A stretch of DNA of 64,000 nt from Moniliella sp. 'wahieum' (taxonomy: Eukaryota > Basidiomycota > Moniliellomycetes > Moniliellales > Moniliellaceae). The stretch is taken from positions 1 through 64,000 of the forward strand of contig RSEE01000093.1 in the NCBI GenBank assembly GCA_003971905.1, read 5' to 3'. The notes below the pieces were generated by a model. The model did no database searches and had not been told where the DNA came from. It saw nothing but the letters and a program-made list of their open reading frames with translations. This document shows positions 35,958 to 47,559 of the stretch, piece after piece. A program made the position numbers and the translations under genes. How positions within the stretch are numbered: the stretch's first letter is position 1; the number at the start of each line of letters is the position of its first letter.

Positions 35958-37008
35958 ATGCCGAATGGGTCTGTACGGCGCGATTCGCTTTCCTGGGACG
36001 TGACTGTTGAACGATGGAAGTGGAGGGGCTGAGAGACTTTGGCTACTTGCAATACATCGATTTCATCTCTCTACTGGCAGAGCGGTCTTGGCCGGGGTCA
36101 TACGAAGGGGGGGGGAGGGTACTAAACGCTGCGCAGTAACCTGGCCAGGAAAAAATGGTAGTGAAAGGGCAAGTGGGAACCCAAGAGAGTGTTGTACACC
36201 ATTATTGGCCGTGTTAGCTTCGCGCTAGCACAGCAGTCATAGGCTGTCAGGATCGAACACGATGAAATGGACACCGTGGCTCTGATTGAATGGTACCGTG
36301 ATGTGTGGACGAGAGGATCTCAGCTGCGCTGGTAATCAGGTAGCCTGGACATGTCCCCTTTTGCTCTTGTCAGCGCTCAACAAAGGTGCAACCTGTCGTA
36401 GTACCCCTCCTGCATCGTCCACATCGATGTCATGGAGCATGGCATGCATGCAGTTGACTTCGCTTTCAGCGTCGGGCTTGTTTGGCCAGGCTTCAATGCT
36501 GCGTCTTCACCCCACCCTTGGTTCCTGAAGCTTGGTGCTCTCGCCATCGCATCTGGCTCCCTGTACGCCGATGCAACGAGAAGGAAGCGAGACGCAGGAC
36601 GAGGCTGCTTAAGCCGTGCCTGTCCGTCTGTCCTTCGAGATCCAACACCCACTAATGGCAGCGGCGACCCAAGGCGTACTTCTCGGACGCACCTTGCCCT
36701 GCTCTTGGCCTATACAAACGCACAAGACGGCATCCCCAATTGAACCAGTCTGATGAATCTGAAGCCGCAGCCCATAGACACCGAATGACGTCACTCGGCT
36801 GCACCCGACTGGGGCGGCTGCGGCCGCCTACGTCATACGCGCGTCACAGTGCCCGGCCGTGCGTGGGGCGTGAGGCGGCGGCAGCACCTGCACACTGGCG
36901 TGCTGCTGGGCTGCGTCCGCGCGCTGGGGCAGCCACGTTGGCCGCACCCGCTGGATGCCGCGCACGCCCTCATCCGCCCTCCATCCCCACCACCCACCGC
37001 CCGTCGCC
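35958..37008. other. Intergenic region with one minus-strand coding-like segment
   Basis: One kilobase separates the ORC6-like gene from fimbrin. A weak minus-strand coding signal at 36237-36530 is listed separately. The rest shows no gene, RNA or repeat. Confidence 0.4.
36237..36530 (-). other. Possible C-terminal coding fragment
   Basis: Two adjacent frames read naturally: SEVNCMHAMLHDIDVDDAGG, then, after a frame change or small intron, RPHITVPFNQSHGVHFIVFD followed by PDSL and a stop at 36237. The HFIVFDPDSL ending looks like a folded-protein C-terminus. No start or family was found, so it may be a short gene, a relic or chance. Confidence 0.25.
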
Positions 37009-38846
37009 ATGGAGGCCCTCAAGCTGGCGCGCAAGTACCCCCAGTTCTCCCGCGAGGAGATGCTGGGGCTCATCGACAAGTTCCACGCAATGGATGTCGA
37101 GGACCGCGGCAGTGTCGACCGGCAGACCGTCATCAAAACCCTCGACGAGTCCCGCGTCGCTACCTACGACCAGGTCCGCGAGACCCTCAAGCAGGTCGAC
37201 ATTGACGCCGCGGGCCGTGTCGAGCTGGACGACTACGTGGACCTGATGGCAAAGTTGCGGGCGGGCGCTAACAAGGACGCTGGCGACGTTGTCAAGGGCA
37301 AAGTCACCGTTCGTGGCGCCAACGCCAGCACCCAGCATACCATCAACGAAGATGAGCGTCAACAGTTTACCGAGCACATCAACCAGGACTTGGCAGGAGA
37401 CCCCATTGTGGGGTCCCGCCTCCCGATCCCCACCGACACGTTTCAGTTGTTTGACGAGTGCCGTGATGGTCTGATCCTCTGCAAGCTGATCAACTCGGCT
37501 GTGCCAGAGATTGATGAGCGTGTGCTCAATGTCCCGAAGCGAGGAAAGGCGGTCAACCAGTTCCAGATGACCGAGAACGGCAATGTGGTCATTTCGTCGG
37601 CCAAAGCCATTGGCTGCAGCGTTGTCAACATTGGCCCCCAAGACTTGATCGAGGGTCGTGAGCACCTCATCCTTGGTCTGATCTGGCAGATCATTCGTCG
37701 CGGACTTCTAAGCAAAATCGACCTCAAGAACCACCCCGAACTGTACCGCCTGCTCGAAGATGACGACGCTGGAGGAGTTTCTGCGTCTGCCACCGGACCA
37801 GATTCTGTTGCGTTGGTTTAACTACCACCTCAAGGCGGCCAACTGGGACCGGAGGGTGACCAACTTTAGCAAAGATGTCTCGGACGGGCAAAACTATATG
37901 CTGTTCTCTTGGCCCAAATCAAGCCAGAGGAATGCGACCGGTCGCCACTCAAGGAGCCAGAGGTACTGCGCCGCGCCGAGCTGGTCCTCCAGCAGCCGAT
38001 CGAATCGGTGCCGCAAGTTCTTGACTCCAGGCGCGATGGTGGCTGGGAACCCGAAGCTGAACTTGGCCTTTGTCGCTCACCTTTTCAACACGTGGCCTTC
38101 TCTCGATGCCGTCGAGGATGCTCCACCGCTGGAGGTGGAGGACTTTGATGCGGAGGGAGCGGGAGGCGCGTGTGTTTACCCTGTGGCTCAACTCGCTCGA
38201 AGTGGACCCGGGCGTGAACAACCTGTTTGAGGATCTGAAGGACGGAACTATCATCCTCCAGGCGTTCGACAAGGTTTCTCCTGGCAGTGTGGTGTGGCGC
38301 AGGGTGAGCAAACCAAGAGAAGGCCAGACGTTGATGCGTTTCAAGGCTGTGGAGAACTGCAACTATGCCGTCGAGCTGGGGCTCAAGAGTGGGATGCGGC
38401 TCGTTGGGATCCAAGGGGCGGACATTAACGATGGCACCAAGACCTTGGTGCTGGGATTGGTCTGGCACTGATGCGCCTCAACATTTCCAAGACACTTGCC
38501 AGTCTCGGCAAGGACGGCAAGTCGATCTCGGACGTGGAAATCATCACCTGGGCCAACAACAAGGTCCGCTCGGGTGGACGCACGACCCAAATCCGCACAC
38601 TCAAGGATCCCTCGATCGCTAGCAGCCGCTTCCTTCTTGACCTTCTTGAGGCCATCCGTCCTGGCATTGTCGACGAGAACTTGGTCACCCCAGCCCAGAC
38701 TGAGGGGCCGAGGCTCAATGCCAAGTTGGCCATTTCCATTGCCCGCAAGCTTGGCGCCCTCATCTTCCTTGTTCCCGAGGACATTGTGGCGACGCCAGCG
38801 TCTCACACTCACGTTCATTGCCAGCCTTATGGCGTTGCACACGTGA
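37009..38846 (+). CDS. SAC6: Fimbrin (actin-bundling protein)
   Basis: Fimbrin cross-links actin filaments in cortical patches and cables and acts in endocytosis and cytokinesis. An N-terminal EF-hand-like pair (MEALKLARKYPQFSREEMLG ... VDIDAAGRVELDDYVDLM) is followed by four calponin-homology domains in two tandem actin-binding modules. Markers are FDECRDGLILCKLINSAVPE, NVVISSAKAIGCSVVNIGPQ, LLRWFNYHLKAANW, FEDLKDGTIILQAFDKVSPG, DVEIITWANNKV and NAKLAISIARKLGALIFLVP. About 612 residues without introns fits the family. The start is the first ATG before the EF-hand block. The frame changes about six times (near 37765, 37900, 37990, 38150, 38465 and 38785), every one explainable by one or two lost bases. 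The last frame ends LTLTFIASLMALHT at 38846. Confidence 0.97.
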
Positions 38847-39293
38847 TTGCATACTCTCTCAGCATTGAATATTGATTACTGGTTTCTTTGAGGCGCCCCT
38901 CCCCCACACATCGATGGAGCCGGCTGGATTGCTCCTCCTCAGGTTGTCTCCTGCTGTTCGCCCCTGTCCCCACGAAGGACTTTGATGCCTTTTTCGTATT
39001 GCCTCGAGGCCACAAGGAGCAGTGTACAAGTGAACTGCATAGCAAAATGATTCTCTAACTAATGATTCACGGACCAGATAAATTTTATGAGTCCAGCACG
39101 CTTAATCAGCGCTCAGCAACCCATGCTCAGCAAGCCAAGTTGACGGGTCGTCCCTGTGTAAGATTTAGAATTGGTATGCACCTTGGAAGGGCCAAGGCGT
39201 TGAGGCCTGAAGCCTGAAGGCCTGAAGCCTGAACAAAAACAATAAAACAAAAGGATAATTGACGATTCGATAAACCCACGCTCCTCTTCTCAC
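38847..39293. other. Convergent spacer fimbrin/dioxygenase
   Basis: This spacer lies between convergent genes and contains the GGCCTGAAGCCTGAA repeat at 39201-39234. The dioxygenase frame stays open through it to 39165, so the spacer's left part might include its last residues. Confidence 0.5.
39201..39234. repeat. GGCCTGAAGCCTGAA short tandem repeat
   Basis: Alternating GGCCTGAAGCCTGAA units, about three, related to the looser block at 15551-15786. Confidence 0.7.
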
Positions 39294-40726
39294 CTGCCCA
39301 CCACCGGTTTTACGTGACCTCTTCACATAGAGCGCCACATCTTCGGCTGAGGGACCGATAGGGTCTGCCGAGGAGGCTAGGTTGCACTGGTGGAAAACAC
39401 GGACCTCCTTGGGTAAACGCGCCAACGACCGAATGAAGCACCCGCTGTTGTGGAAGAGCACCATGTCCCTCTCTTTCTTCATCTTCGGTCGCACCCCAGT
39501 CGTGGCAGTACACGTATTCGCCCAATTCCTGGCCGCTGGAACGCATAGACAAACTCCCGCACTTGCTTTAGGTCGGTCCGGTGCGCACCCTCGGGGTAGA
39601 GACTGGCCTCGGTTCCAACCGTGCTCGGGCCCTGCAAGGGCTCGATGATCACCTCCTTAATTGCAGAAGGGTGGACTTGCAGGTGCAGTTCGCCTGTGCC
39701 CAAGTTTTTCCAAACCTGACAAAGCGAGCGTGTACAATGTGGTGGTTAGGAACGGCAACGAAGGGGACTTGGACATGGAGGGCAGCTGCAATTAAGACGT
39801 ACCATGGGCAAGATCTTGATTTTCTCGGCTCAATTGGCGGCAGCTGGTCCGTCGACAGCTCCTTGCCTTCCGACACGAGCCCGAGCCCGGTCGAGTTGGA
39901 CCGCGCGCCGCTCATCCAAATGTATGGGTGGGCAGCATACACGATTTTGGTGCGCACTGCCACTGACTTTTCAGCGGGCGACAGACGGTCGAACATGGTC
40001 TTACCCGACACAACTAGGCACGAGAGCACCAAACGGAGGGTCAGTATTGGTTCCTCTATCGGCAGCAACAAGGGGAGATATGGTACATACAGGCGGTCGT
40101 ACCCAGGGGGACGGTCAGTTCATCCCCTGTGCCGTCATCGTACCGCAGCGTCTGACGGCGGCCCTTGGGCACACGCAGGCCATAGAGGGTCGTGACCCGT
40201 GGGGTGGCCAGTCGTAGAGGGCACTGTCGATGTGCCAACGGTAAAACCGAGTAACCTGGGTATCCTCTTCATCGGGGACGTGGGTGTGATGGAACGTACG
40301 GTGGTGGGGGGTGTTTGAGCTGGATGTTGGTCAAGCCCTCGTGCGCCGGCACAAATCCATTGCCAATCACTTGGACTTGGGGTTGGCGTGGGACGGTTTT
40401 GAGGTCCGGGTGCAGGATGGAGTTCTTTTGGGGACCGCCATTGCCATGTCCGTAGGAATCGCTGCTAGGGTCAAACGCCTTGGTTAGCGCATACTGCGCC
40501 TCGGGACTGACCTTGGCATTGGGGAAGACAATGACAGAGTGCTTGTAGAGGGCATCGCGGATCGCTTGCACCAGTTCCGCATTGTCACTCAGCGCATCAA
40601 AGTCAATGTCACTTGTCACCAGACGACCAAGTCTGGGTCCAGCGCGCTTCCGGCTGGCCGAGCGTTGGGGGTGGAAAGCGTCTGGGGGATGGGCGCAGGA
40701 AGGGGGGCAAGGGTCAAGAGGGACAT
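39294..40726 (-). CDS. TauD-family Fe(II)/2-oxoglutarate dioxygenase, xanthine dioxygenase (XanA)-like
   Basis: This is a non-haem iron dioxygenase. Start MSLLTLAPLPAPIPQ at 40726 leads to IDFDALSDNAELVQAIRDAL, YKHSVIVFPNAKVSPEAQ and DSYGHGNGG. The iron-binding HxD lies in RFYRWHIDSALYD and the distal His in DMVLFHNSG. Further blocks (KGRRQTLRYDDGTGDEL, VPLGTTAFVSGKTMFD, PHPYIWMSGARSNSTGLGLV, LHLQVHPSAIKEV) recall fungal XanA. XanA converts xanthine to uric acid with 2-oxoglutarate in the cytosol, letting fungi use purines as nitrogen source. Introns with GTACGT donors lie near 39801 and 40095. Several frame changes occur, and the stop is unresolved between 39294 and 39165. The family is certain; the xanthine substrate is inferred from recalled family sequences. 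Confidence 0.85.
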
Positions 40727-41457
40727 GGCGACCGGTACGAAGGGGTTGTTGGTGGAGGCGGTCAAGAAGTGCGATTGGGGAGAAAGAGGTGAGCTTCGGC
40801 GAGTGGATGCTGGAGTTGATTCCACGTGGGTGATACGAAACGCTCGGGTGTTTGTGGGGTGGACACAAGTGAGAAAATGTGTAGGCGTTTTTATATACCG
40901 GCACGCCCTGGGGTCAGTACCGTCGCTGATGGCAGTGCACGAGGGTGGCGTTTCACATGCGATGCGGCTGGCACAACGCCCTGCGAAGGAGGGGTTGCTC
41001 CCCGGGGACATGGATGTCAGCCGATGGCCCGGCTGGGACGGAAGGATGTCCGCATCCTTGCCTGAAAGGCATTGGCTTCGGGCGCTTCGGCGTGGCAGGC
41101 CGAACCCCAATGAAAGCGGAAAGCTGTACAATAAACGCCACGGCACATGTTGAGATGAGTGCCGAAGAGAGGCGCTGATCTGCCGCTCTTCCCGCTGCTT
41201 GCGCGGCTATGCAAGCAACCCAGCAGTGCGCGTTCCCTAAGATAAGCCTCCCCCATCTGCATCAACAACCACAGCCACTGCAGAGTGTGGATCGCCTTCG
41301 ATGTCCGACACGCGGTGGAGCAGCTAGCCGGCGAGTCCGGAACAGCAGCCGAACATAAACGATGCCATCGGAAAAGCCTCTGTGGATCAGATTTCAAAAC
41401 TTTCAATCTTTGAACGTTCGGAAGCGCGCTTGAAGCGCACTGTGGGACACTGGGGGC

Positions 41458-41646
41458 ATGTGGTGGAATGTAACTGCAGGGGAGGAATTGAGGTGTGGGT
41501 GCTGCCCACACCATGTACGAGCTATTCAGAGGTGGAAGGACGCCGACGACCTATCCGGCATGGCTTCCGCACTCGACGACTTCTCGGGACAAGGCAGGAC
41601 TCGGTACGCAGTATTCGATACACTCAGGGCGAGGACTCGTTACTAG
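41458..41646 (+). other. Orphan coding-like segment
   Basis: The frame ending at 41646 contains AIQRWKDADDLSGMASALDD and FSGQGRTRYAVFDTLRARTR, which look like protein. No start, upstream exon or family is evident. It may be a gene relic. Confidence 0.2.
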
Positions 41647-42496
41647 TACTTAGACTTTAGTAGCGAGCACTGCGTTGACAATGCCAATCGTGACGGGCTG
41701 TGGTCGGTGGTCTGTGGGTCTCGGAGCGATTCCCGTATGATTCGGACCCACATCGCTTTCATACCTCTCCTCGTCTGTCGATTGGGGCAAGATGCTTGGA
41801 CACTGGAATGATTTGACTACTGAATCTCAATGGAGATGGTTCACTGCTCAGATGTCTGCCATGTTCATCCGTATCCACGTCCGCTTCCTCTTGGGGTATG
41901 GGAACGGATGGCGGGCATCAGAGGGTCCTGATCCCCTGGCGATTCCACTGATTCCCTAGCGGGGTTGGAGGTATCAAGTAGTTCACGCAGTGTGAATGGG
42001 TCGATTAGGCGCAGCGTTTCTTTGTCCCAGCCTTAAGCTCTACTGTCAATTATATGGATGCAATATAATAGAAGAAAGTATGTGCTATTTCCGACTATAT
42101 ATGGCTTCTATGGCAGATGTCAAAGGTGGAGGAAAGGCTGCTATAGGGTGCCCGGCACCGCACATTTCTAGGGCTACCACCCAATCGGTTTCGGGTGGGT
42201 GGTGCAAGGCGAAAGGCGGCCCGACGTCTACTTCTCGTTCTATATACTGCAGACAAAAGTGATGAGCTGTGCAAGTAAAAAGTATCTCTAGTACTAAAGG
42301 TCGCCAGATGCCATTGGTCGAGAAGGAAGTGAGCCGAGCTACCTGTTTCTCCTGACGTGTGACAGCCAGTTCATCAGTCTCTTTACTATATCTACTCTGC
42401 TATATTTAGAATTGTATAGACCAATCGAACAAGGCAAACCGCGATACGATTCTCGAACGGGGCACGGAAGGGTGATGTACATCCGTGCGAGGAATA

Positions 42497-42618
42497 GGGG
42501 ATGGGGGGGTCTCAACCATAATTGGGGAGACGGATGGTACCAGGGAGAGATGAGAAGCATTGGAGTCATCCAGAGGCCACAATAGGGGAAAGAGGAGAAC
42601 AAGGTAATACTTGCACTA
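42497..42618. repeat. Tandem duplication of a 3' flank, unit A
   Basis: Unit A shares GGTCTCAACCATAATTGGGG, GCATTGGAGTCATCCAGAGG and the end ACTTGCACTA with unit B, about 160 bases away in the same orientation. The pair is diverged by scattered substitutions and small indels. Confidence 0.8.
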
Positions 42619-42656
42619 AACTGGCAGGTTTAGCATTGTACGATGAGTGAGAAAGC

Positions 42657-42769
42657 TGGGGGGATGGGGGGTCTCAACCACAATTGGGGAGACGGAGGGT
42701 AATTGACATTGGAGTCATCGAGAGGTCACCAAAAGGGGAAAAGTATAGAGCAAGGCATCACTTGCACTA
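42657..42769. repeat. Tandem duplication of a 3' flank, unit B
   Basis: Unit B carries GGTCTCAACCACAATTGGGG, ACATTGGAGTCATCGAGAGG and CACTTGCACTA, and its right edge coincides with the stop codon of the minus-strand gene. It is therefore that gene's 3' untranslated region, and unit A is a downstream copy. Confidence 0.8.
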
Positions 42770-44336
42770 CGCAGATTGAGTGCTCTTCCGCCGTTTTTGC
42801 TCAGGTGGGAAGAAAGTAGGCACGTCGATCAGGGCCACGACAAAGAGGTGGAGGCCAGGCTCCAGATTGGCCAAGTAGTGTGCATCCACCCCCATCACCT
42901 TGGTCAGCCAAGGGGGCCAGTGCTGGCCTGTGTTATCCATCGGGATCAGCTCGATGCCCAGCACTCCGGCTTGCGTGTTATGGGGCATTGGCCACGTAAC
43001 AGTGCAGCCAAACTCAGTGAGCATCTTGGCCTCGACAAGGTGTGCTGGCTCGCACGGCCTTTTCAGCGGCCTCGCCTCCACGCGCCACAGGACCACGCTC
43101 CGCGGGTCCTTCTCCAAGGCAGCTGCAATCTTCGGTTTCAATACTTGGTGGCGGTTCCATTCCCGGCCGTTGAAAAACTTGCTTTGCTGCTTCTTGGACA
43201 GATGGTGGAGTGATGGGCCTCCACTTGCTGCGCTGCAAACTCCTGCAATGTGTATTGGGAAGAAAGAAGGGTGCCGTACCAGAAGGGACGGAACCTGTCG
43301 CCGTTCGTCCGTGCACAGCCTGGGGCGAATGGGCGAAGGGGATCAGGATGAGGGAAGAGGCGCACATCACTTTCGTCTTCTTCATACGAATCAGTTTCTC
43401 CACTTCCCTCCCGGTCGTCGAAGCCATAGGCGGAAGTATAGGACTCGGAGGGTCGTCGTTGCTTGCAGATGCAGCTTCGTTCACCTCATCCTCTTCCGCC
43501 AATGGGGGAGGGTGAGAAAAACAAATGGGACTCAAGGTGGGGCTTGGTGGTCCACTGTTGGTTGTGTCCGCCTCGTCCTCTGCTCCGACTCTGTGGGACG
43601 GAATAAATCGTCGTTCAGTCCAAACGGGCGTGGCGCCCCCATGTTGATCAGGTCCTGCACCGAGGACTCATCGGGCTCAGAGTATTCCTCACTCACCTCC
43701 CGTCCCACTCCTCGTCTGAAGACGCGGGGAGGAGGGCGGTGTGTTGTCGTCCCACTCTTTGGCTCCAAACTTTTGGAGATTTTCTTCAAACCGATCGAGG
43801 ATCGCGTCAAGGTCGGCATTGAACATGGCGGTACGCTTCCGCTGATCCCGATCCCTCTGCTCATGCTCCTGTTGGGCATGTGGCTGAGACAGAAATCGTT
43901 CGCCGGGCACCTCCACCCGCTCGCGGCGCAACGTAGCCTTGAGCTTCGACTTCCACTTGGGCTCAGATTTGGGGATCGATTCTGAGCGCAGCTTCTTGAT
44001 ACAACGGGGGGTACGAGGCCCCGTGTCCTCAACCTCATCCTCATCCCCCAGGATCGAAAACGGGCGCTTGGCCCTGGGGCCGGATGAAGCAGGCGCGGCG
44101 GGGGGGCTGGTAACGGGGGGTGAATGGACCGCCGGAAGCTGTTCTTTCGTGTTAGGATGGCTGCATGGCCCAGTGTGAGCGAAAGGAAGAGGGATACATA
44201 CTCGCTTTGCCGGCCGGTCAAACACGTCGGATTCAAAGATATCATCGGCCTCCATATCGGCCCGGGCGCGCTTATTGGCGCTGGAATGGAACGGCGCACT
44301 GCCGCTGGCGTGGGCTGCGTTGCTGGATGCAGGCAT
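42767..44336 (-). CDS. Unrecognised nuclear-type protein
   Basis: I do not recognise the family. From ATG at 44336 (MPASSNAAHASGSAPFHSSA) the protein carries basic NLS-like clusters (NKRARADM, RPAKR, GPRAKRPF) and a charged helix (AMFNADLDAILDRFEENLQK, about 43800). The C-terminal 150 residues look folded: KPKIAAALEKDPRSVVLWRV, EAKMLTEFGCTVTWPMPHN, KVMGVDAHYLANLEPGLHLF. It ends with a basic PPEQKRRKSTQSA and TAG at 42767. Introns are likely near 44208 (GTATGT to GCAG) and 43280 (GTACGG to CAG). Frame changes occur in the acidic/Ser-rich middle. The C-terminal domain is the best part for homology search. Confidence 0.6.
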
Positions 44337-44951
44337 GATCTCGTTATGAGGCGACTGGGTAGCGGGTAGGTCGTAAGGTGACAGGGCAGCGGGTGGGTGA
44401 GGGGATGGATGGATGGTGGTGTTGAGGAGGAGGGCGAGAAGGGGAGGGGCGGCCCTATTCAGCTGCATTGGATCGGGAGTCCGTCACAGGTAGAGAAAGC
44501 ATATCATGCATCATGCATCAATACCCCCAAAAATAAAAATACCCTGTTTCAGTCTGTGTCCCACATCGAGGGGGGGTGGGTTAGGGCGTGACGCGTGAGG
44601 GAAGTGTACTAGACACCCACACCCTCCTTGGGGTGTCGGCGCCAAGCCGGTCGCACGCACTACGTAGCAGGCCCGTGCACATGATATGCGCGTGCACATG
44701 CCACACGTCACCCGGCCACCTACTGCCGACGCTTGTGTGCAGGGTGCGCTACTGTGCGGGTGGGCCTGGCCAGTAGGGTGCCCTCGGCCAGACGCTTGTG
44801 TCCGGCGCTGCAAGCGACATGCTTCACAGCTCGCACCCCTGCACGGGCCAGGAGCACATCGAATTGCACGTGACGCGTGACACGAGAGTAAGTTGAGGCC
44901 GACGCCGAAAGAAGCCCAACACCAGACAGCCTCCCCTTCCTTGTCTGTCCT
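44337..44951. other. Intergenic region with short palindromes
   Basis: This holds the promoter side of the preceding minus-strand gene. Motifs such as ATCATGCATCATGCATCAAT (44503-44522) recall the islands at 24.9 and 29.4 kb. No gene was seen. Confidence 0.45.
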
Positions 44952-46440
44952 GTGCCCTCCCTTCAGCCACTTGGCCGCATGCTCGTGGCCCCACTCCATC
45001 GTCTGGTCGGACAACTGAACCTAGTACTACTCCAGTCCCGACACTGGACACGCACTCATCACGATCTAATAATGGAATTCTCTGATGGGACGGGACTGTG
45101 CCCCGGTTACTCTGTTTTGGAAGCGGTAACCACACAGACACTTTCCTTCGAGAGTGTCAGGGCGCTGTCCTCCCCCAGACGGAGACCCCACCAGGGCATC
45201 AGATGCTTGACGCACGATGCCCGACGGGTGACACCAGCCCGGATTGGATCTGGACGGGACAAAAACGAGACGACCTCAGGCAAAGCATCCGTCGAGACAA
45301 ACTGACGTGCATATATAATTGTGGGTATTAGCATGTTGAGGAGATCCAATAAGGGTTATGGAAGAAGGACCTCTGGGCGGATGAAGTATATAGGTGCACC
45401 ATGTACACCTTACTTTGGTGTGCCAGGCAAGTGTTTCGTCCAAGAGGTCGTTCCATGCTGGAGAGTAGAGTTGGTCATATAGATACGGAGTATGATAGAG
45501 TAGGGTTAGGTTTGGAGACGCAAACGGGTTGCACCTTGAAGCTTCGTTTGGCCACAGCCTTTGGCACCAGCACCAGCCGCACTCATTCTACCACACCCAT
45601 GCAGCGCGTGTCGCACCCTGGGCACCGCTGTGGCCGCGTCGCGCCGGACAGTTTCCGTTGAATTTGGACCTACGCGACTTGTCCGCTTTTTTGAACCGTA
45701 CATTCAGGCCCGACGTTGGGGCGGGCCTGCCCACCAAGTGCATCTGCCACGGCCCTGCTTCGGGTTGTGATCCGCCCCATCGGCCGTGGGGGGCTGAACT
45801 ACCGGCGGTGTGCCACCGGTATAGTTCGAGCGATGAGGATCACCAGGCTTTGCACTCAACTTTCGCATGTGCGCCAAATGGCAACTGGCCCAGATTCGGG
45901 AGGATGGACTTGTCATCCTGCGTACTTGCTTGTGTGGGAGAGGAGGATTAGGTGTCGGAAAAGAGCCGAAATGAATTGCTCAAGACGCTCAACGGTTCAG
46001 ATTGGTCTCCAGCTCCGCACCTTGAGCTGTGCCACGCAGCATGTGGAAGTGTGATGGCATGTCCTCTCTTGAGCACATCATGGCTTGCACCCGCATCCAG
46101 TCCAAGTGTGGTGCATTGCACGAGTCGATGTGGGAGCCCATCCTGCAGCTCATGCACTCCATTCCGGGCACCCACCTCCACAACGAGCCTAGAGGGCGGT
46201 GTCCCGAGAGACACCCAACGCCTTTTTTGGAACGCCAGGAGGGGAACTGCTTCGATTGCTGGAATTCAGCAAAATGCGACAAGAATGCCACGTACCACGG
46301 GCGCCCTCACAAGAACCTTTCTTCTCTCCGGTTATTACGACACTAGAATACTATGCCACCAAGACGGCGAGCAAGGTATTTCCATGTGCCACGTATGCGG
46401 CCAAGAAAGGAACGCCCCCTCGCACGACCCCATGGGGTAG
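44952..46440 (+). other. Region with unresolved plus-strand coding potential
   Basis: Several plus-strand frames read like protein but do not join cleanly: HQMLDARCPTGDTSPDWIWT (about 45215), LDLRDLSAFLNRTFRPDVG (about 45665-45720), WQLAQIREDGLVILRTC (about 45880-45930), SEKSRNELLKTLNGSDWS (about 45957) and KCGALHESMWEPILQLMHSI (about 46105-46165). This may be one gene with introns and frame changes. The opposite strand is also partly open. No domain was recognised. Confidence 0.25.
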
Positions 46441-47559
46441 GCCCCGCGGCCCATGCGCGATCAATAAGTGATGACGCCCCACCCGCACTCTGCGGAGCGG
46501 GGCGGTCAAGAGCAGTCTGCATCGAGACGTATGGTTGCTCGGGTGGGGCGATGGCGCACCCGGTGGAGTTGTAGAGAGTGTGTGTACCATTCGGCATCCT
46601 CAGCCCTCATCGGATAATGTGATGGTTGCGGCCCTTGTCCAAACGAGAACGTCAATCAGGTGTGTGGACGCCTTCCTGCAGCAACGTAGCCGACAAAAAG
46701 GGCGCACAAGGATAGCATCTGTACGCTTGCATACGCGAGCAACGCTGTAAGTGTTGCTAGTAATTCAGACAAGAGCTGCGCCTAGCACCTGAGCGGAGGA
46801 GGCCCCAAATAAAGGCCAGAAAGACGGATCCGTGCAACAAATCACGACCAATAGAATAGGAGAAAAAACGCGACACACGCATCAATGGATGCCCCACGTT
46901 TTAGGCCTGCTTGGGGAACAACGAAGGGCGGTTGAGTTCCGGCGGAACTATTAGGAGCGACGTCAGTCGTCAGGAGGCTCTTGTCAATTTAGTGCGCCAA
47001 ACCAGCAGTACACCTCCCACCCCCCCTTTAACAAATTGAAGAGAAAATCAGAAAGCGTGACAGCTACAAGCAACCCTTATTAAGGCGATACACCCCTTCG
47101 ATGCCCCCCCCCCCGCCGCCAAAAAGGGGCGAAGGCCGTGTCGTTGAGCGGCATACCGTCGGGTATAGCACTGCAAGTGGGCAGCATGGTTATTTCCCAA
47201 ATGTGTGCAGGAGAATGATGCCGATACTCGGTGAAGTTCTGAAGTGATGTCTTTTGGCGCACAGCGAAGCATTCGCAAATCGCACACCCCCATCCAGGGC
47301 CGACGGAAGACCGTGAGTCTGGCCAGCACGAAAAAAGGCGAAAAAAGAGGAGACCTCTGGGGGCTGCCACCTAAAAAGTATCAAGCAGAAGTTGTGCACG
47401 CAAGCTTGACCTGGATGCGCTCCATGAAACCCCAAGGCGCTAGACCATATAGAATCGACTTGCTTGAGTTGCGAGCGGGGAATGAGGGGGGGGGGCTGCT
47501 TGTCATTACCATGGGAGCTAGAAAAAATCACTTTGAAAAGGTCTTGCTTCACAAGGGGA
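46441..47559. other. Intergenic region
   Basis: No supported gene in 1.1 kb. A C-rich run lies near 47104-47116 and a G-rich run near 47485. Open frames on both strands look like shadows. Confidence 0.4.

Larger units (their letters stand above)
40727..42766. other. Intergenic region
   Basis: Two kilobases without a supported gene. A short coding-like frame lies at 41458-41646. The right end carries a tandem duplication (42497-42618 and 42657-42769). Plain A/T-richer sequence fills 41650-42480. Confidence 0.5.

Noticed and set aside
36225-36265. Possible tRNA from a GGATCGAACAC sequence
   Set aside because: No matching D arm, anticodon stem or acceptor stem could be drawn around it.
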